From an uncultured Collinsella sp. (GTDB lineage: Bacteria > Actinomycetota > Coriobacteriia > Coriobacteriales > Coriobacteriaceae): 64,000 nucleotides of DNA. How positions within the stretch are numbered: position 1 is the first letter of the stretch; the number at the start of each line of letters is the position of its first letter. The stretch spans positions 1 through 64,000 of the forward strand of contig URKG01000004.1 of the NCBI GenBank assembly GCA_900548265.1, written 5' to 3'. Of this stretch, positions 24,824 through 33,922 are shown in pieces. A program made the translations under genes and the position numbers. The notes beneath the pieces are model-generated. The model had not been told where the DNA came from and ran no database searches. It was given only the letters and a program-made list of their open reading frames with translations.

Positions 24824-26002
24824 TTACTTGCCGTTGACGATGCGCTCGACGTCGGAAGCGATCATGAACTCCTCGTCCGTAGGGATGACGAAAATCTTGA
24901 CCTTGGAATCCTTGGCGGACAGGCACCAAGCGCCGTCGCCACGCAGGGCATTACGGGCGTGATCCATCTTGACGCCCATAAAGGCCAGACGATCGGCCAC
25001 GCCAGCGCGAACGGCCGGAGCGTGCTCGCCGATGCCGGCGGTAAAGACCAGGGTGTCCATGCCGCACATGGAGGTGGCCATCTCGGCGGCCTTAGCGGCA
25101 ATCTTGTAGACGAACATATCGAAGGCGAGCTGAGCCTCGGGGTCACCAGCAGCGGCGAGCTCCTCAACGTTGCGGCAGTCGTTGGTCTTGCCACCGGTCA
25201 CAGCCAAAAGGCCAGACTTCTTGTTCATCATCTCGTCGACCTCGTCGAAGGTGTAGCCACCCTCGCGCTGCAGGTAGCACACGGTAGCCGGGTCGATGGA
25301 GCCGCAGCGGGTGCCCATCATGACGCCGTCGAGCGGCGTCAAGCCCATGGTGGTGTCCATGCACTTGCCGTCCTCGATGGCGCACAGGGAAGCGCCGGAG
25401 CCGATATGGCACACGACGACCTTGCGGGCCTCGCCGTTGGTCATCTCGGCGACCTTCTTGGAGATGTAGCGATAGCTGGTGCCGTGGGCGCCGTACTTAC
25501 GGATGTGCAGCTTGTCGCAAACATCCTTGGGAAGGGCGTAGGTCTTGGCGACCTCGGGCATGTTGAAGTGGAAAGCGGTGTCGTAGACCGTGACGTTGGG
25601 CAGATCGGGATACTGCTCCAGGCAGTACTCGATAACGTTGGCCTCGGGGTTGTTGTGCAGCGGCGCCAGCGGGGCGACCTCGCGAATCTTGGCGAGGACG
25701 TCCTCGTCGACGAGGGAGGAATCACCAAAGTACCAACCGCCCTGAACGATACGGTGGCCGATGCCCTCGATCTTGACGCCGTTGGCCTCAAGGTCCTTCA
25801 GGACGACCTCGATGGCGACCTTGTGGTCGGGGAACTCGATGTTCTCGGTCACCTTCTTGGAGCCATTGGCAGCATGGGTGAAGGTACCACCGGTAAAGCA
25901 GACGCGCTCGCAGGAGCCCTTTGCGGACACCTTATGGGACTTGGTGTCGATGACCTGATACTTAAGGGTCGAAGATCCCGCGTTGACGACCAGAACGTTC
26001 AT
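24824..26002 (-). CDS. ackA: Acetate kinase, copy 2
   Basis: 392-residue acetate kinase with MNVLVVNAGSSTLKYQVID, VTVYDTAFHFNMPEVAKTYALP, GAHGTSYRYIS and VVCHIGSGASLCAI. All family active-site blocks are intact, as in copy 1, so both are probably active. Separate terminators and a 164-base leader between the genes suggest independent regulation. Different kinetic preferences, for example propionyl phosphate or the reverse reaction, are possible but cannot be read from the sequence. Confidence 0.97.
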   Translation of the reverse strand: MNVLVVNAGSSTLKYQVIDTKSHKVSAKGSCERVCFTGGTFTHAANGSKKVTENIEFPDHKVAIEVVLKDLEANGVKIEGIGHRIVQGGWYFGDSSLVDEDVLAKIREVAPLAPLHNNPEANVIEYCLEQYPDLPNVTVYDTAFHFNMPEVAKTYALPKDVCDKLHIRKYGAHGTSYRYISKKVAEMTNGEARKVVVCHIGSGASLCAIEDGKCMDTTMGLTPLDGVMMGTRCGSIDPATVCYLQREGGYTFDEVDEMMNKKSGLLAVTGGKTNDCRNVEELAAAGDPEAQLAFDMFVYKIAAKAAEMATSMCGMDTLVFTAGIGEHAPAVRAGVADRLAFMGVKMDHARNALRGDGAWCLSAKDSKVKIFVIPTDEEFMIASDVERIVNGK

Positions 26003-26055
26003 GTGTCTCCCTACTAACAGGCGGTGTGGCGCCGCCAGGTTACATACGCTTCAAT

Positions 26056-26089
26056 AATAAACCCAAACGCCCTCGCGCTCGGGTTTATT
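26056..26089 (-). terminator. Terminator of the MFS transporter gene
   Basis: AATAAACCC/GGGTTTATT stem (26056-26064 with 26081-26089), ending in TTTATTATTG on the minus strand, 33 bases after the MFS stop. Confidence 0.75.
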
Positions 26090-26122
26090 GCGTTGATATA
26101 TAAGTTATCGGTGCCTAAATAC

Positions 26123-27283
26123 TCATGGCCTTTGACTTGTAAGACGAAATAGCGCGGGGATATACACCAGGGAAGAAATCCCGAGCGCAACAAGCAATAC
26201 GACTCGAATGCCCGCGATGCTGCTCAACGCAGCATTGAACAGATAGAAAAGGATGGCACCCACCGCCACCATCTGGCTTTGGACCGAAATCAGTGAACAG
26301 CGCATCGAAGAATCGACAGCATTTTGAAAAATTGAGTATTTAATTGGAGCAAATAACGAGTACGCGACCGTCTGCAGTACATAGAACACGGGCAGCAAAT
26401 AGACCGGAGTAAAGGGAATCAAAAACAGAGCAGCCAGGGAAAGGCGCACGATGCCGCAAATACGCGCAAAACGGCCCTTGTCGACATGAGCAATCACACT
26501 GGGCACAATAAGCCCCATGGAGGCCGAGGCAAGAAGCTGGACCGCAATGATCACACCCGAAGCGACGGCATTCATTCCGCGACCCGCAAGCAACAGTGAG
26601 AAAAAGTCTTCCAGGGCGACAAAAGCAAATGCCTGAGAGCAGTCCATGATGAACGCTGAACGAAGAATGCCGTTACGCGCAATAGCGGCACCGATCATCT
26701 TCGGGCTAATTCCACGCTTAGGTGTCGCTGTAGTGTCCCCTCTTCGCATCTCAGGAATGCAGACAACGACAACCAACGTCAACACCATTGCGATGATATC
26801 TGCCAAAAGACCAATGAGATACGCGCCAGCGGACGAAATGAAACCGCCCACACAAGCGGAGAGGGCATAAGAGGCATAGAAAACAAATCGCTCAACGACA
26901 TTAAGCCTTACGAGCTGGTCCAGAGAGACGCTGTCAATGTAAATCGCTTCCATGGACCCGCTCATACATGCAGCGGCAAAACCTTTGAGAGCAAACGCGC
27001 CGATTAAAAGCAGAGGAGAACGGACGAGAAGCAGGGCGGCGTAGTATCCAAGCATCCCCACGACGCCAACGAGACCACTTGTCTTTCGTCCAAACCTATC
27101 GGCAATATAGCCAGTGGGAACTTCAAGGATGAACTTGCTCACTTGATATGCAATCATCATGCTAGAAATCGCCACCATCGAGAATCCGACGAATTCAAGG
27201 TAAACCGTCAGAAAATACAAAATGGTGCTGAAGTTCGACAGAAAAACAAACGTCATATAAAGCAAAACCGTACGGTTTTTCAT
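26123..27283 (-). CDS. Major facilitator superfamily transporter
   Basis: 386-residue protein with about 12 hydrophobic segments. The loop 2-3 motif of the superfamily is seen as GYIADRFGRKTSGLVG. Start MKNRTVLLYMTFVFL chosen because GGAGGG lies 6 bases upstream of the ATG at 27283. GC content is visibly lower than that of neighbours (many AAA, ATT and AAT codons), which hints at acquisition by transfer. The LysR gene just upstream on the same strand may control it. The substrate is unknown. Confidence 0.85.
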   Translation of the reverse strand: MKNRTVLLYMTFVFLSNFSTILYFLTVYLEFVGFSMVAISSMMIAYQVSKFILEVPTGYIADRFGRKTSGLVGVVGMLGYYAALLLVRSPLLLIGAFALKGFAAACMSGSMEAIYIDSVSLDQLVRLNVVERFVFYASYALSACVGGFISSAGAYLIGLLADIIAMVLTLVVVVCIPEMRRGDTTATPKRGISPKMIGAAIARNGILRSAFIMDCSQAFAFVALEDFFSLLLAGRGMNAVASGVIIAVQLLASASMGLIVPSVIAHVDKGRFARICGIVRLSLAALFLIPFTPVYLLPVFYVLQTVAYSLFAPIKYSIFQNAVDSSMRCSLISVQSQMVAVGAILFYLFNAALSSIAGIRVVLLVALGISSLVYIPALFRLTSQRP

Positions 27284-27402
27284 GCTCCGCCCTCCAAGAG
27301 TCAACAATCTAAATCGGAATCTTGGAAAAGCATGAGGGCAAAGCCGTCAGTCATGTGTTACAAGGCGTCAACATTCACTTGACGACACGAGGCCAAATGG
27401 CC

Positions 27403-28293
27403 TCACGAAGCAAGATGACGCAATAGGTGAAGAAATACCGTCTGGTGTCGATCGGTCCAGGCATTTTGTCGATAGCAAAAGTAGATGGGCAAGGCTACGT
27501 CATGCGAACCTTCAATAGAGTACTCGCTCACTTCCGACCCATCTGATGCGAGAGAAGAGCCAGAAAAACCCAATATCAATCCCCCGGCTTGAAGAAACTC
27601 AGCCTGCGCTCTGTTTCCGTATTCGACGTCGCGGAAGCGGAAATTAACCAGCTGAGCTTCGGGGCATTGATTGATCGCATTGAGACAGGGCGACAAATTA
27701 ATGGGAACAGCTAACCTGCCGCCCAGTAACTCACGAACGGTCATAGCACCCACAGATTGATGACCCGCTGGGCACGAAAGAACCTTGAGCTCCTTTTCAC
27801 CCAAGTATTTCGAAGAAAGGACACTGTCCCTTGGTTCCTCAAATGAGATGGCCGCATCCGAAATGCCAAGCACAAGTGATTCAAAGCATGTAGCCGTTGG
27901 CTGATGCCACACATCAAGGTGAATCTGAGGGTGCGAGCTTTCAAACGAGTCGTACCAGTTTTCGGAAAAAAGACGCCCCCGCCCGTGAAGACAGGGGACG
28001 TAAAGACGAAAGTGGCCGTCGGGCGAAACGCCACCGTTCCCCGATTGGGTGTACTTTTTGAGATCGTCGACTTGTGCCAGGATCACGCGTGCACGACGCG
28101 CAAATTCTCTGCCCGCCGGAGACAAAACAGCCTCCCCCGCCGATCGATTGAGCAAAACGATCTGATACTCAGACTCCAGTTTCTTAATTGCCGACGAGAC
28201 AGCCTGTGGGCTCACGTGAACGGCGCGAGCCGCTTTGCGCACGCCGCCGTAGTTCGCTACCGCTTGAAGGTATTCGAGTTGAGAAAACTGCAT
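27403..28293 (-). CDS. LysR-family transcriptional regulator
   Basis: 296 residues. The N-terminal HTH is typical (MQFSQLEYLQAVANYGGVRKAARAVHVSPQAVSSAIKKLE), followed by a periplasmic-binding-protein-like effector domain. The context suggests it regulates the MFS gene downstream; no target site was identified. Codon use is similarly less GC-rich, so the LysR-MFS pair may have arrived together. A short GAGGCC/GGCCTC hairpin (27389-27404) covers the stop codon. Confidence 0.88.
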   Translation of the reverse strand: MQFSQLEYLQAVANYGGVRKAARAVHVSPQAVSSAIKKLESEYQIVLLNRSAGEAVLSPAGREFARRARVILAQVDDLKKYTQSGNGGVSPDGHFRLYVPCLHGRGRLFSENWYDSFESSHPQIHLDVWHQPTATCFESLVLGISDAAISFEEPRDSVLSSKYLGEKELKVLSCPAGHQSVGAMTVRELLGGRLAVPINLSPCLNAINQCPEAQLVNFRFRDVEYGNRAQAEFLQAGGLILGFSGSSLASDGSEVSEYSIEGSHDVALPIYFCYRQNAWTDRHQTVFLHLLRHLAS

Positions 28294-28334
28294 AGGTTAC
28301 TCCAAAGGCAGCCAAGGCGACGGGCCGTGCGTCC

Positions 28335-28670
28335 TCAGATGAGGTTCTCGCCCAGGTTCTTGCCGCCGAGGACGTGCATGTGGAAGTGCATGACGGTCTG
28401 ACCGGCGTTGACGCCCTTGTTGGAGATGACGCGGAAACCGTCCTCCAGACCCTTGGCCTTGGCGACCTCCTGGATGGCGTGGGCCATGGCGCCCATGGTC
28501 TCGGCGGGCACGTTATCGGCGATGTCACTGTAGTGCTTCTTGGGGATCACGAGCGTGTGGACCGGCGCCTGGGGATTGAGGTCGTCGAACGCGATGACCT
28601 GGTCATCCTCGTAGACGACGGTCGAGGGGATCTCGTGGTTGGCAATTTTGCAGAAGATGCAATCACACAT
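28335..28670 (-). CDS. HIT-family protein (HinT-like nucleotide hydrolase)
   Basis: 111 residues with the histidine triad HFHMHVLGGKNLGENL at the C-terminus and CDCIFCKIANHEIPSTVVYEDD at the N-terminus, where CxxC..C is common in bacterial HinT. These enzymes hydrolyse AMP-lysine or adenosine phosphoramidates. The ATG at 28670 has AAAGGA upstream (AGAAAGGAACCAACC). It is followed by the LysR gene and preceded by xseB on the same strand. Confidence 0.92.
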   Translation of the reverse strand: MCDCIFCKIANHEIPSTVVYEDDQVIAFDDLNPQAPVHTLVIPKKHYSDIADNVPAETMGAMAHAIQEVAKAKGLEDGFRVISNKGVNAGQTVMHFHMHVLGGKNLGENLI

Positions 28671-28719
28671 GGTTGGTTCCTTTCTCACAGACCAAGGCAA
28701 TTATATTTGGTCGGGATGG

Positions 28720-28986
28720 TTAGAACGAGAGGTTGTCGTCCGTGTTGGCGGCTTCGCCGTCGGCGAGCACGTCGTTGCCGTCGACGTCCTTAAGAAGCAC
28801 CGAGACCTTCTGCTCGGCATCGGACAGGCGGGTGCGCAGGCTCTTGAGGAGCTCGACGCCGCGGGTATAGCTCTCGAGCGACTCCTCGAGCTCCATATCG
28901 CCCGACTCCAAGCTGCGAATGATGAGCTCCAGCTCCTGCGAGGCCTGCTTGTACGTAAGCTGCTCGACCGGGGTCTTCTCTGCCAT
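28720..28986 (-). CDS. xseB: Exodeoxyribonuclease VII small subunit
   Basis: 88 residues with LTYKQASQELELIIRSLESGDMELEESLESYTRGVELLKSLR cut here to its gist: the short helical-hairpin XseB fold. The large-subunit gene xseA ends 42 bases upstream on the same strand. The acidic C-terminal tail (about 20 residues) is longer than usual. Confidence 0.9.
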   Translation of the reverse strand: MAEKTPVEQLTYKQASQELELIIRSLESGDMELEESLESYTRGVELLKSLRTRLSDAEQKVSVLLKDVDGNDVLADGEAANTDDNLSF

Positions 28987-29028
28987 ATCTGTTTCCTTTC
29001 CTAAAGGTTTATCGCTATGAAACGCGGC

Positions 29029-30480
29029 CTACTCGACCGTATCGACCGTTGCCGCAACGTTACCGTCTGCCATGCGCACGCGGATGGCGTCGCCCGGCTT
29101 AAAGGTCTTGGCGCTCGTAGCCACCCCATCATCGCTGTACGCGATGGAATAACCACGGGCAAGCACCTTGAGCGGCGACAGGGCATCGAGTGAGGCCGCC
29201 GCACGGCCCAAGTCGGACGCGGGTTTGCTGAGCATCGTGCGCCCCTGATGCTCCAGGCGGGAGCTTGCGAGCGTGAGCGCATGGCGCTTGCCATCGAGTC
29301 CTGAGGTGCTTGCGATCAAGCGCTCGGGCAGACGCTCGAAGTTGGAACGGAAGGCCCCAACCGAACGCGCTATGGCGCCGGACAGACGATCGGCAGTCAG
29401 GGCAAGCTCAGACTCGCGACGCTCGAGCATAAAAGTTGGGTCGTTGAGGCACGGGCGGCACGCAGCCGCATCGAGCGCATCGCCCAAGCGAGCCGTATAG
29501 GTGTCCCAGGCACGACGACCGCGCTGGTTGAGCATCTCCAGGTCGACCTGGGCCGACCCAATCATCGATGCCATCGCAGCACCCAGACGTTGATAGCGCG
29601 CCTCGAGCACATCGGCCAACTCCGTCATAGCCGGCGCCACCGATTCGGCCGCCGCCGTAGGCGTGGAGGCGCGACGGTCGCTCACCATGTCGCAAATCGA
29701 GGTATCGGGCTCATGGCCAATGCCGGTCACCACGGGCACGGGACAAGCCGCCACCGCGCGGGCAAGCTCCTCGTCATTAAAGGTCATGAGGTCCTCAAAG
29801 GAGCCGCCGCCGCGCACCAACAAAATACAGTCGGGCGCCGGCGTAATGGAAGCGGCGCGGCGCAGGCCCTCAATGAGCTCTGTCGGCGCACCCTCGCCTT
29901 GTACCTTGGCACCCACGCAGACGAGCTCGACGAGCGGGTTGCGACGACGCAATGTGCGCTTGACGTCGTCGATTACGGCACCCGAAAGCGAGGTGACGAC
30001 CGCCACGCGGGAGCAGAACACCGGGATGCGGCGCTTGCGCGCTTCGTCCATCAGACCCTCACGGCGTAGCTTTTCGGCCAGTTGCGCCACTTGTTGACGC
30101 AGCAGACCCTCCCCCGCCAGCGAAAACGAGCGAGCGACAAAGCTCATGCGGCCCGTAGCCTTATAGAGATTGAAGCTGCCCTTAAAGCTCACCTGCATAC
30201 CGTCGCGCAGATCGAACGTGCGCTTGAGATAGGCACCCTTCCAAATGATGCAGTCAACGGCGGCCGAATCGTCCTTGATCTGGAAATAGCAGTGGCCGCT
30301 TCGGGCGTTAGGACCACGAAAACCCGTGACCTCGCCCAAGACGCTCAGCTGCGGAATGGCATCGAGCGCACCGGCGGCAATCTCCACCGCCTGGCTCACG
30401 CTGAGCTCCTTGCGCTCTTGCTCGTCCGAACCGTCGAACTCGGCGGAAACGGCATTACCGGTTAGGTTCCAGCCTGCCAC
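29029..30480 (-). CDS. xseA: Exodeoxyribonuclease VII large subunit
   Basis: 483 residues. An N-terminal OB-fold (VSQAVEIAAGALDAIPQLSVLGEVTGF) precedes the catalytic XseA domain containing VVTSLSGAVIDDVKRTL, PDCILLVRGGGSFEDLMTFNDEELARA and VVTGIGHEPDTSICDMVSD. With XseB it degrades single-stranded DNA from both ends. GTG start at 30480 with GGAGG 5 bases upstream. It forms a two-gene unit with xseB, which the HIT gene may join. Confidence 0.95.
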   Translation of the reverse strand: MAGWNLTGNAVSAEFDGSDEQERKELSVSQAVEIAAGALDAIPQLSVLGEVTGFRGPNARSGHCYFQIKDDSAAVDCIIWKGAYLKRTFDLRDGMQVSFKGSFNLYKATGRMSFVARSFSLAGEGLLRQQVAQLAEKLRREGLMDEARKRRIPVFCSRVAVVTSLSGAVIDDVKRTLRRRNPLVELVCVGAKVQGEGAPTELIEGLRRAASITPAPDCILLVRGGGSFEDLMTFNDEELARAVAACPVPVVTGIGHEPDTSICDMVSDRRASTPTAAAESVAPAMTELADVLEARYQRLGAAMASMIGSAQVDLEMLNQRGRRAWDTYTARLGDALDAAACRPCLNDPTFMLERRESELALTADRLSGAIARSVGAFRSNFERLPERLIASTSGLDGKRHALTLASSRLEHQGRTMLSKPASDLGRAAASLDALSPLKVLARGYSIAYSDDGVATSAKTFKPGDAIRVRMADGNVAATVDTVE

Positions 30481-30549
30481 GCAGCCTCCTTTCGTTATCG
30501 AGCACAGAGGCTCCGGCCCCGTGCGAAATTAAGTCCAACACATAGTACA

Positions 30550-30579
30550 GCGCCGCGAGGACACGAATCCCCGCGGCGC
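30550..30579 (-). terminator. Hairpin after the YugP-type protease gene
   Basis: Perfect GCGCCGCG/CGCGGCGC stem with a 14-base loop in the gap between the protease stop and the xseA start; the T-run is weak. Confidence 0.6.
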
Positions 30580-30595
30580 CTGCCTGTCCCATTTG

Positions 30596-31300
30596 TTATC
30601 GGTTGGAGTTTCTGTTGTAGCGAGCCATAAGGTAGAGCAACTGAATGATCGAAGTGAGCGCTGCAGCCACATAGGTAAGCGCGGCTGCCGTCAGTACCTT
30701 CTTGGCGCCGTTGACCTGCTTGGAGCTCATGCCCGACTGCTCGATGTACGCCACAGCACGTCGGCTGGCGTCAATCTCGACAGGCAACGTAACGAGTTGG
30801 AACAGCACACTAAACGAGAAGAAGATCAACGCGAGGGTCGTGAGCCCGGCAATGTTCATAAACAGGCCCAAGAGTAACACGATGGTCCAGGTGTTCTGGG
30901 TAAAGTTGACGACCGGCACGAGGGCGGTACGCACTTTCATCATGGCATAGCCGCTTTGACGCTGGGCGGCATGGCCCGCCTCGTGGCAGGCGACGGCAAC
31001 GCTTGCGACCGAACCGCCCGAACGGTTGGCATCCGACAGATACAGGTTGTTGTCCTGCGGGTTGTAATGGTCGGTGAGCTCGCCAGCGACACCCTTGATA
31101 CCCACGGCGCTACAACCGTTGGCATCGAGCATGCGGCGAGCGACTGTGGCACCCGTATCGCCGTCCGAGCGAACCTTGGACCAGGTTTTGTACGTCGAGT
31201 TGATATAGTTCTGTGCGGCAACGCCAAGCACCGTGCAGACAAGAACAACCAGCAGGTACAGCGGGTCGATGCCAAAGCCGTATCCATAGTAATAAGGCAT
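30596..31300 (-). CDS. YugP-family membrane zinc metallopeptidase
   Basis: 234-residue membrane protein. The zinc motif HEAGH is in VACHEAGHAAQRQSGYAMMK. A segment before it (YYGYGFGIDPLYLLVVLVCT) and three hydrophobic segments after it are predicted to span the membrane. SGAKKVLTAAALTYVAAALTSI-like text at the C-terminus is typical of YugP (DUF/PF04298). GGAGGAATTCGC precedes the ATG, an ideal ribosome-binding site. It probably acts in membrane-protein quality control, but no substrate is known. Confidence 0.88.
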   Translation of the reverse strand: MPYYYGYGFGIDPLYLLVVLVCTVLGVAAQNYINSTYKTWSKVRSDGDTGATVARRMLDANGCSAVGIKGVAGELTDHYNPQDNNLYLSDANRSGGSVASVAVACHEAGHAAQRQSGYAMMKVRTALVPVVNFTQNTWTIVLLLGLFMNIAGLTTLALIFFSFSVLFQLVTLPVEIDASRRAVAYIEQSGMSSKQVNGAKKVLTAAALTYVAAALTSIIQLLYLMARYNRNSNR

Positions 31301-31364
31301 GCGAATTCCTCCGAGTCGAGTTACACGTTGGAGGCATTTTACCCACTCAACCGGCTAGGCTTCC

Positions 31365-32498
31365 CTACAGGAGCTCGATTTTGCCGTCCTTCACCGTCAA
31401 CCCCATATTGCCGGAAAGCAGATCGTCTAGGCGCGAGCCCACAAGCTCAAAGCGCCAACCTTCGCGCAGGCGGCTCTGCTCGGGATGCTCAATGTAGTCG
31501 GCCAGGTCATCGCGCGAGGCAATGACCGAGGTCGCAACGCCTGAGCGCTCGGCAACCAGGCGGATAAGCGCATACATAAGGTCAGTCACGCTCTCCAGCT
31601 CCGGCGAAATCTGACGATGTCCGCGCACCAAGAGCGGCAGGCGATCGTGCGGACAGCTCGCACCGCGCTTGATGGCCATGAGCGCACCGTCCACGTCGCG
31701 CTCCCCCAATTGATCGGTACCGCGAATGCTACGGAACTCCTCAACGCGCACGGGATTGCGCTTAACGAGCGCTAGCAGCGTGTCGTCGGACATGACCCAC
31801 TTGCGCGGGATGTTACGGCGCTCGGCGCGGTCCTCGCGCCAGGCGGCGAGCTCGCGCGCGATACCCAGCTGATGACGGCTGCACGAATTGATGCGCTTGA
31901 CCTTGCGGAACGCCTCGTGGCGATCGGCGCGATAGTGCGACTCGTCAGCCAGCGGGCGCAGCTCGTCGAGCACCCAGTCCACACGGCCCAGCTCGCGCAG
32001 GCGGCTCATCATCTCGGTATAGGCGACGATCAGGTACTTGACGTCATCGATCGCATACTCAATCTGCTTATCGGTCAGCGGGCGGCGCGACCAGTCGGTC
32101 AGTGACTCGGTCTTGGGCAGCGATACGCCGCAGAACGTCTGAACAAGCGCGCCATACGAAATCTGCTGGCGCTCGCCCAAAAAGGCGGCGGCGACCTGCG
32201 TATCGAAAATCGGTCGTGGCAGCACGCCCACGGTATGGAGCATGACCTCCATATCCTGCGAGCACGCGTGGAAGACCTTGGTCACGCTCTCGTCGGCCAT
32301 AAGCTCGGCCAGCGGCGATAGGTCGTCGATTACCAGGGGATCGACCGCGACGCTCTCAGCAGGGGTGGCAATCTGAACCAAACATAGACGCGGATGGAAC
32401 GTGCGCTCGCGCAAAAACTCGGTATCGACGGCAATCGCGTCGAACTCACGGGCGCGCTGGCAAAAGTCGAGTAGAGCCTGATGTGTGGAAATGTACAT
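31365..32498 (-). CDS. rnd: Ribonuclease D
   Basis: 377 residues. The DEDD exonuclease domain has Exo I in FDAIAVDTEFLRERTFHP (DxE), Exo II around VTKVFHACSQDMEVM, and Exo III in QIEYAIDDVKYLIVAYTEM (YxxxD). An HRDC domain follows (NPVRVEEFRSIRG region). It trims tRNA and other stable RNA 3' ends. The ATG at 32498 aligns with the family start (MYISTHQALLDFC); a GTG 12 codons earlier is possible. It diverges from the lipid kinase gene. Confidence 0.92.
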   Translation of the reverse strand: MYISTHQALLDFCQRAREFDAIAVDTEFLRERTFHPRLCLVQIATPAESVAVDPLVIDDLSPLAELMADESVTKVFHACSQDMEVMLHTVGVLPRPIFDTQVAAAFLGERQQISYGALVQTFCGVSLPKTESLTDWSRRPLTDKQIEYAIDDVKYLIVAYTEMMSRLRELGRVDWVLDELRPLADESHYRADRHEAFRKVKRINSCSRHQLGIARELAAWREDRAERRNIPRKWVMSDDTLLALVKRNPVRVEEFRSIRGTDQLGERDVDGALMAIKRGASCPHDRLPLLVRGHRQISPELESVTDLMYALIRLVAERSGVATSVIASRDDLADYIEHPEQSRLREGWRFELVGSRLDDLLSGNMGLTVKDGKIELL

Positions 32499-32596
32499 AT
32501 CAACCCATCGAATAAGGTTAGGCCCGAAAAACACGGGTAGGATATCGGCATTGCCTTACAACTATACTCGGTTAGTCACAGAACGGGAACGTAAGT

Positions 32597-33514
32597 ATGC
32601 GCTGCCTTATCATCCACAACCCGGCATCGGGCCCCAGCTCAGATGAAATCTACGCATTCACGCACGCCCTCGCGCAGGGCGGCGACGAGGTCGTGATGCG
32701 TTTTATCGGCGATGGCATGGAGCCCGAGGATGCCGTGGCAGACGTGCGCGAGTTTGACCGCGTGGTCGTTTCGGGCGGCGACGGCACCGTCTCCAACGTG
32801 CTCGACCAGATGCGCGGGTGCGGTGTCCCCACGCTCGTCTTCCCCTCCGGCACAGCCTGCCTGTTCTTCAACAACATCGGCAATGCCCCCGAGGCAGCGG
32901 CGCTCGCCAAGGCCTGCCGTGCCGGTCGCACGGTCAAAGTCGACATGGGTGAGCTCTTTTGGCTCGACGAGAACGGCAACGAGAAGCGCCACGGCTTTAT
33001 CATCATCGCCGGCTCGGGCTTCGACGCCGAGATCATGATGAAGGCCGCCCCCACCAAAAACGACATCGGCGAGATCGCCTACTTCCTCTCCGCGCTCGCC
33101 ACGCCCAATCCCACGGTGGCGCACTTTACGATTGAGCATGACGGCATTGTCGAGGAGCTCGACGGCATCTGCTGCATGGCCGGCAACACCTCGGTCATCC
33201 AAAACGACATCAACCTGTTCCCCGACTGCCGTATGAACGATGGCATGGTCGACATTGCGGTCATCGAACCCGTGCGCACCGTGCAGCTGCTACCTACCGT
33301 GATCACCGCCGCACTCGACCCCGCCGGCAAGGTACTCGGGCGCCCGCAGTTCAAGATCATCCAGACCAAGGAAGCCAAGATCACCTGCACCCCGTCGCTG
33401 GGCATGCAGTTCGATGGCGAGATTATCTCCAGCAATTCGGGCGTCTTTGGAGCCCGCGCGCTTCCACAATGCCTCGACCTCATCGTCGACGAATTCTCCC
33501 CGCTCGGAAAATAG
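32597..33514 (+). CDS. Diacylglycerol kinase family lipid kinase
   Basis: 305 residues of the DagK/YegS/sphingosine-kinase-like fold. The N-terminal CLIIHNPASGPSSDEIYAF and the nucleotide-binding VVVSGGDGTVSNVLDQM with the GGDGT motif are diagnostic. It phosphorylates a membrane lipid such as diacylglycerol, recycling it into phospholipid synthesis; the exact lipid is not shown. A 30-codon membrane peptide follows 9 bases later. Confidence 0.92.
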   Translation: MRCLIIHNPASGPSSDEIYAFTHALAQGGDEVVMRFIGDGMEPEDAVADVREFDRVVVSGGDGTVSNVLDQMRGCGVPTLVFPSGTACLFFNNIGNAPEAAALAKACRAGRTVKVDMGELFWLDENGNEKRHGFIIIAGSGFDAEIMMKAAPTKNDIGEIAYFLSALATPNPTVAHFTIEHDGIVEELDGICCMAGNTSVIQNDINLFPDCRMNDGMVDIAVIEPVRTVQLLPTVITAALDPAGKVLGRPQFKIIQTKEAKITCTPSLGMQFDGEIISSNSGVFGARALPQCLDLIVDEFSPLGK

Positions 33515-33523
33515 GAGGACCCT

Positions 33524-33616
33524 ATGAACGACAATCCCCTGCTCGGCTTTATCATCATCGTTTTGGCCATGCTCGTCGGCTATGCGATCAACGTGATTCA
33601 CCGCCGGAAGAAGTAA
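33524..33616 (+). CDS. Small single-span membrane peptide (30 residues)
   Basis: An open frame of 30 codons with a GGAGGA site 5 bases upstream of ATG. It starts MNDNPLLGF, has a hydrophobic core of about 18 residues (FIIIVLAMLVGYAINVI) and ends in a basic tail HRRKK. Its start lies 9 bases after the lipid kinase stop, and a strong terminator follows. The strong ribosome-binding site, sensible topology (N-out, C-in by the positive-inside rule) and operon position support a real gene. Function unknown. Confidence 0.65.
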   Translation: MNDNPLLGFIIIVLAMLVGYAINVIHRRKK

Positions 33617-33652
33617 TTCCACATTGGTATGATATTCATCCAATTATCGTCT

Positions 33653-33687
33653 CCCCTGCTGTTTATGCATTTGCCAAACAGCAGGGG
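33653..33687 (+). terminator. Terminator of the lipid kinase operon
   Basis: Perfect 12-bp stem (CCCCTGCTGTTT and complement) followed by ATTTTCATTT. Confidence 0.92.
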
Positions 33688-33922
33688 ATTTTCATTTCAG
33701 GCATTCCCAGCTACTTTATTCGGCTACAGTAATTACAGGGCGTCTTTATTAAAGTAAAGCTACAAACTGAGTACAATTAACCGCTCGTCGCATATTTCAT
33801 CACGCTTATCGAGTAAGTGTCTTTCATAGATGAATATTGTTTCCAGTTCGTTACGCTAATGGGGTGTCTTTATTGGCTGAAGCCCTCTGGCGACAGAGGG
33901 CTTTCGCACGCTGGGAGGGAAA
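33688..33922 (+). promoter_or_regulatory. Leader region of the C69 dipeptidase gene
   Basis: AT-rich, no gene. TACAAT (about 33771-33776) is a possible -10. A terminator-like hairpin AGCCCTCT/AGAGGGCT followed by TTTCG (about 33883-33906) lies in the leader only about 15 bases before the ATG, next to the ribosome-binding site (TGGGAGGG), so it could influence translation or readthrough. Confidence 0.4.
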
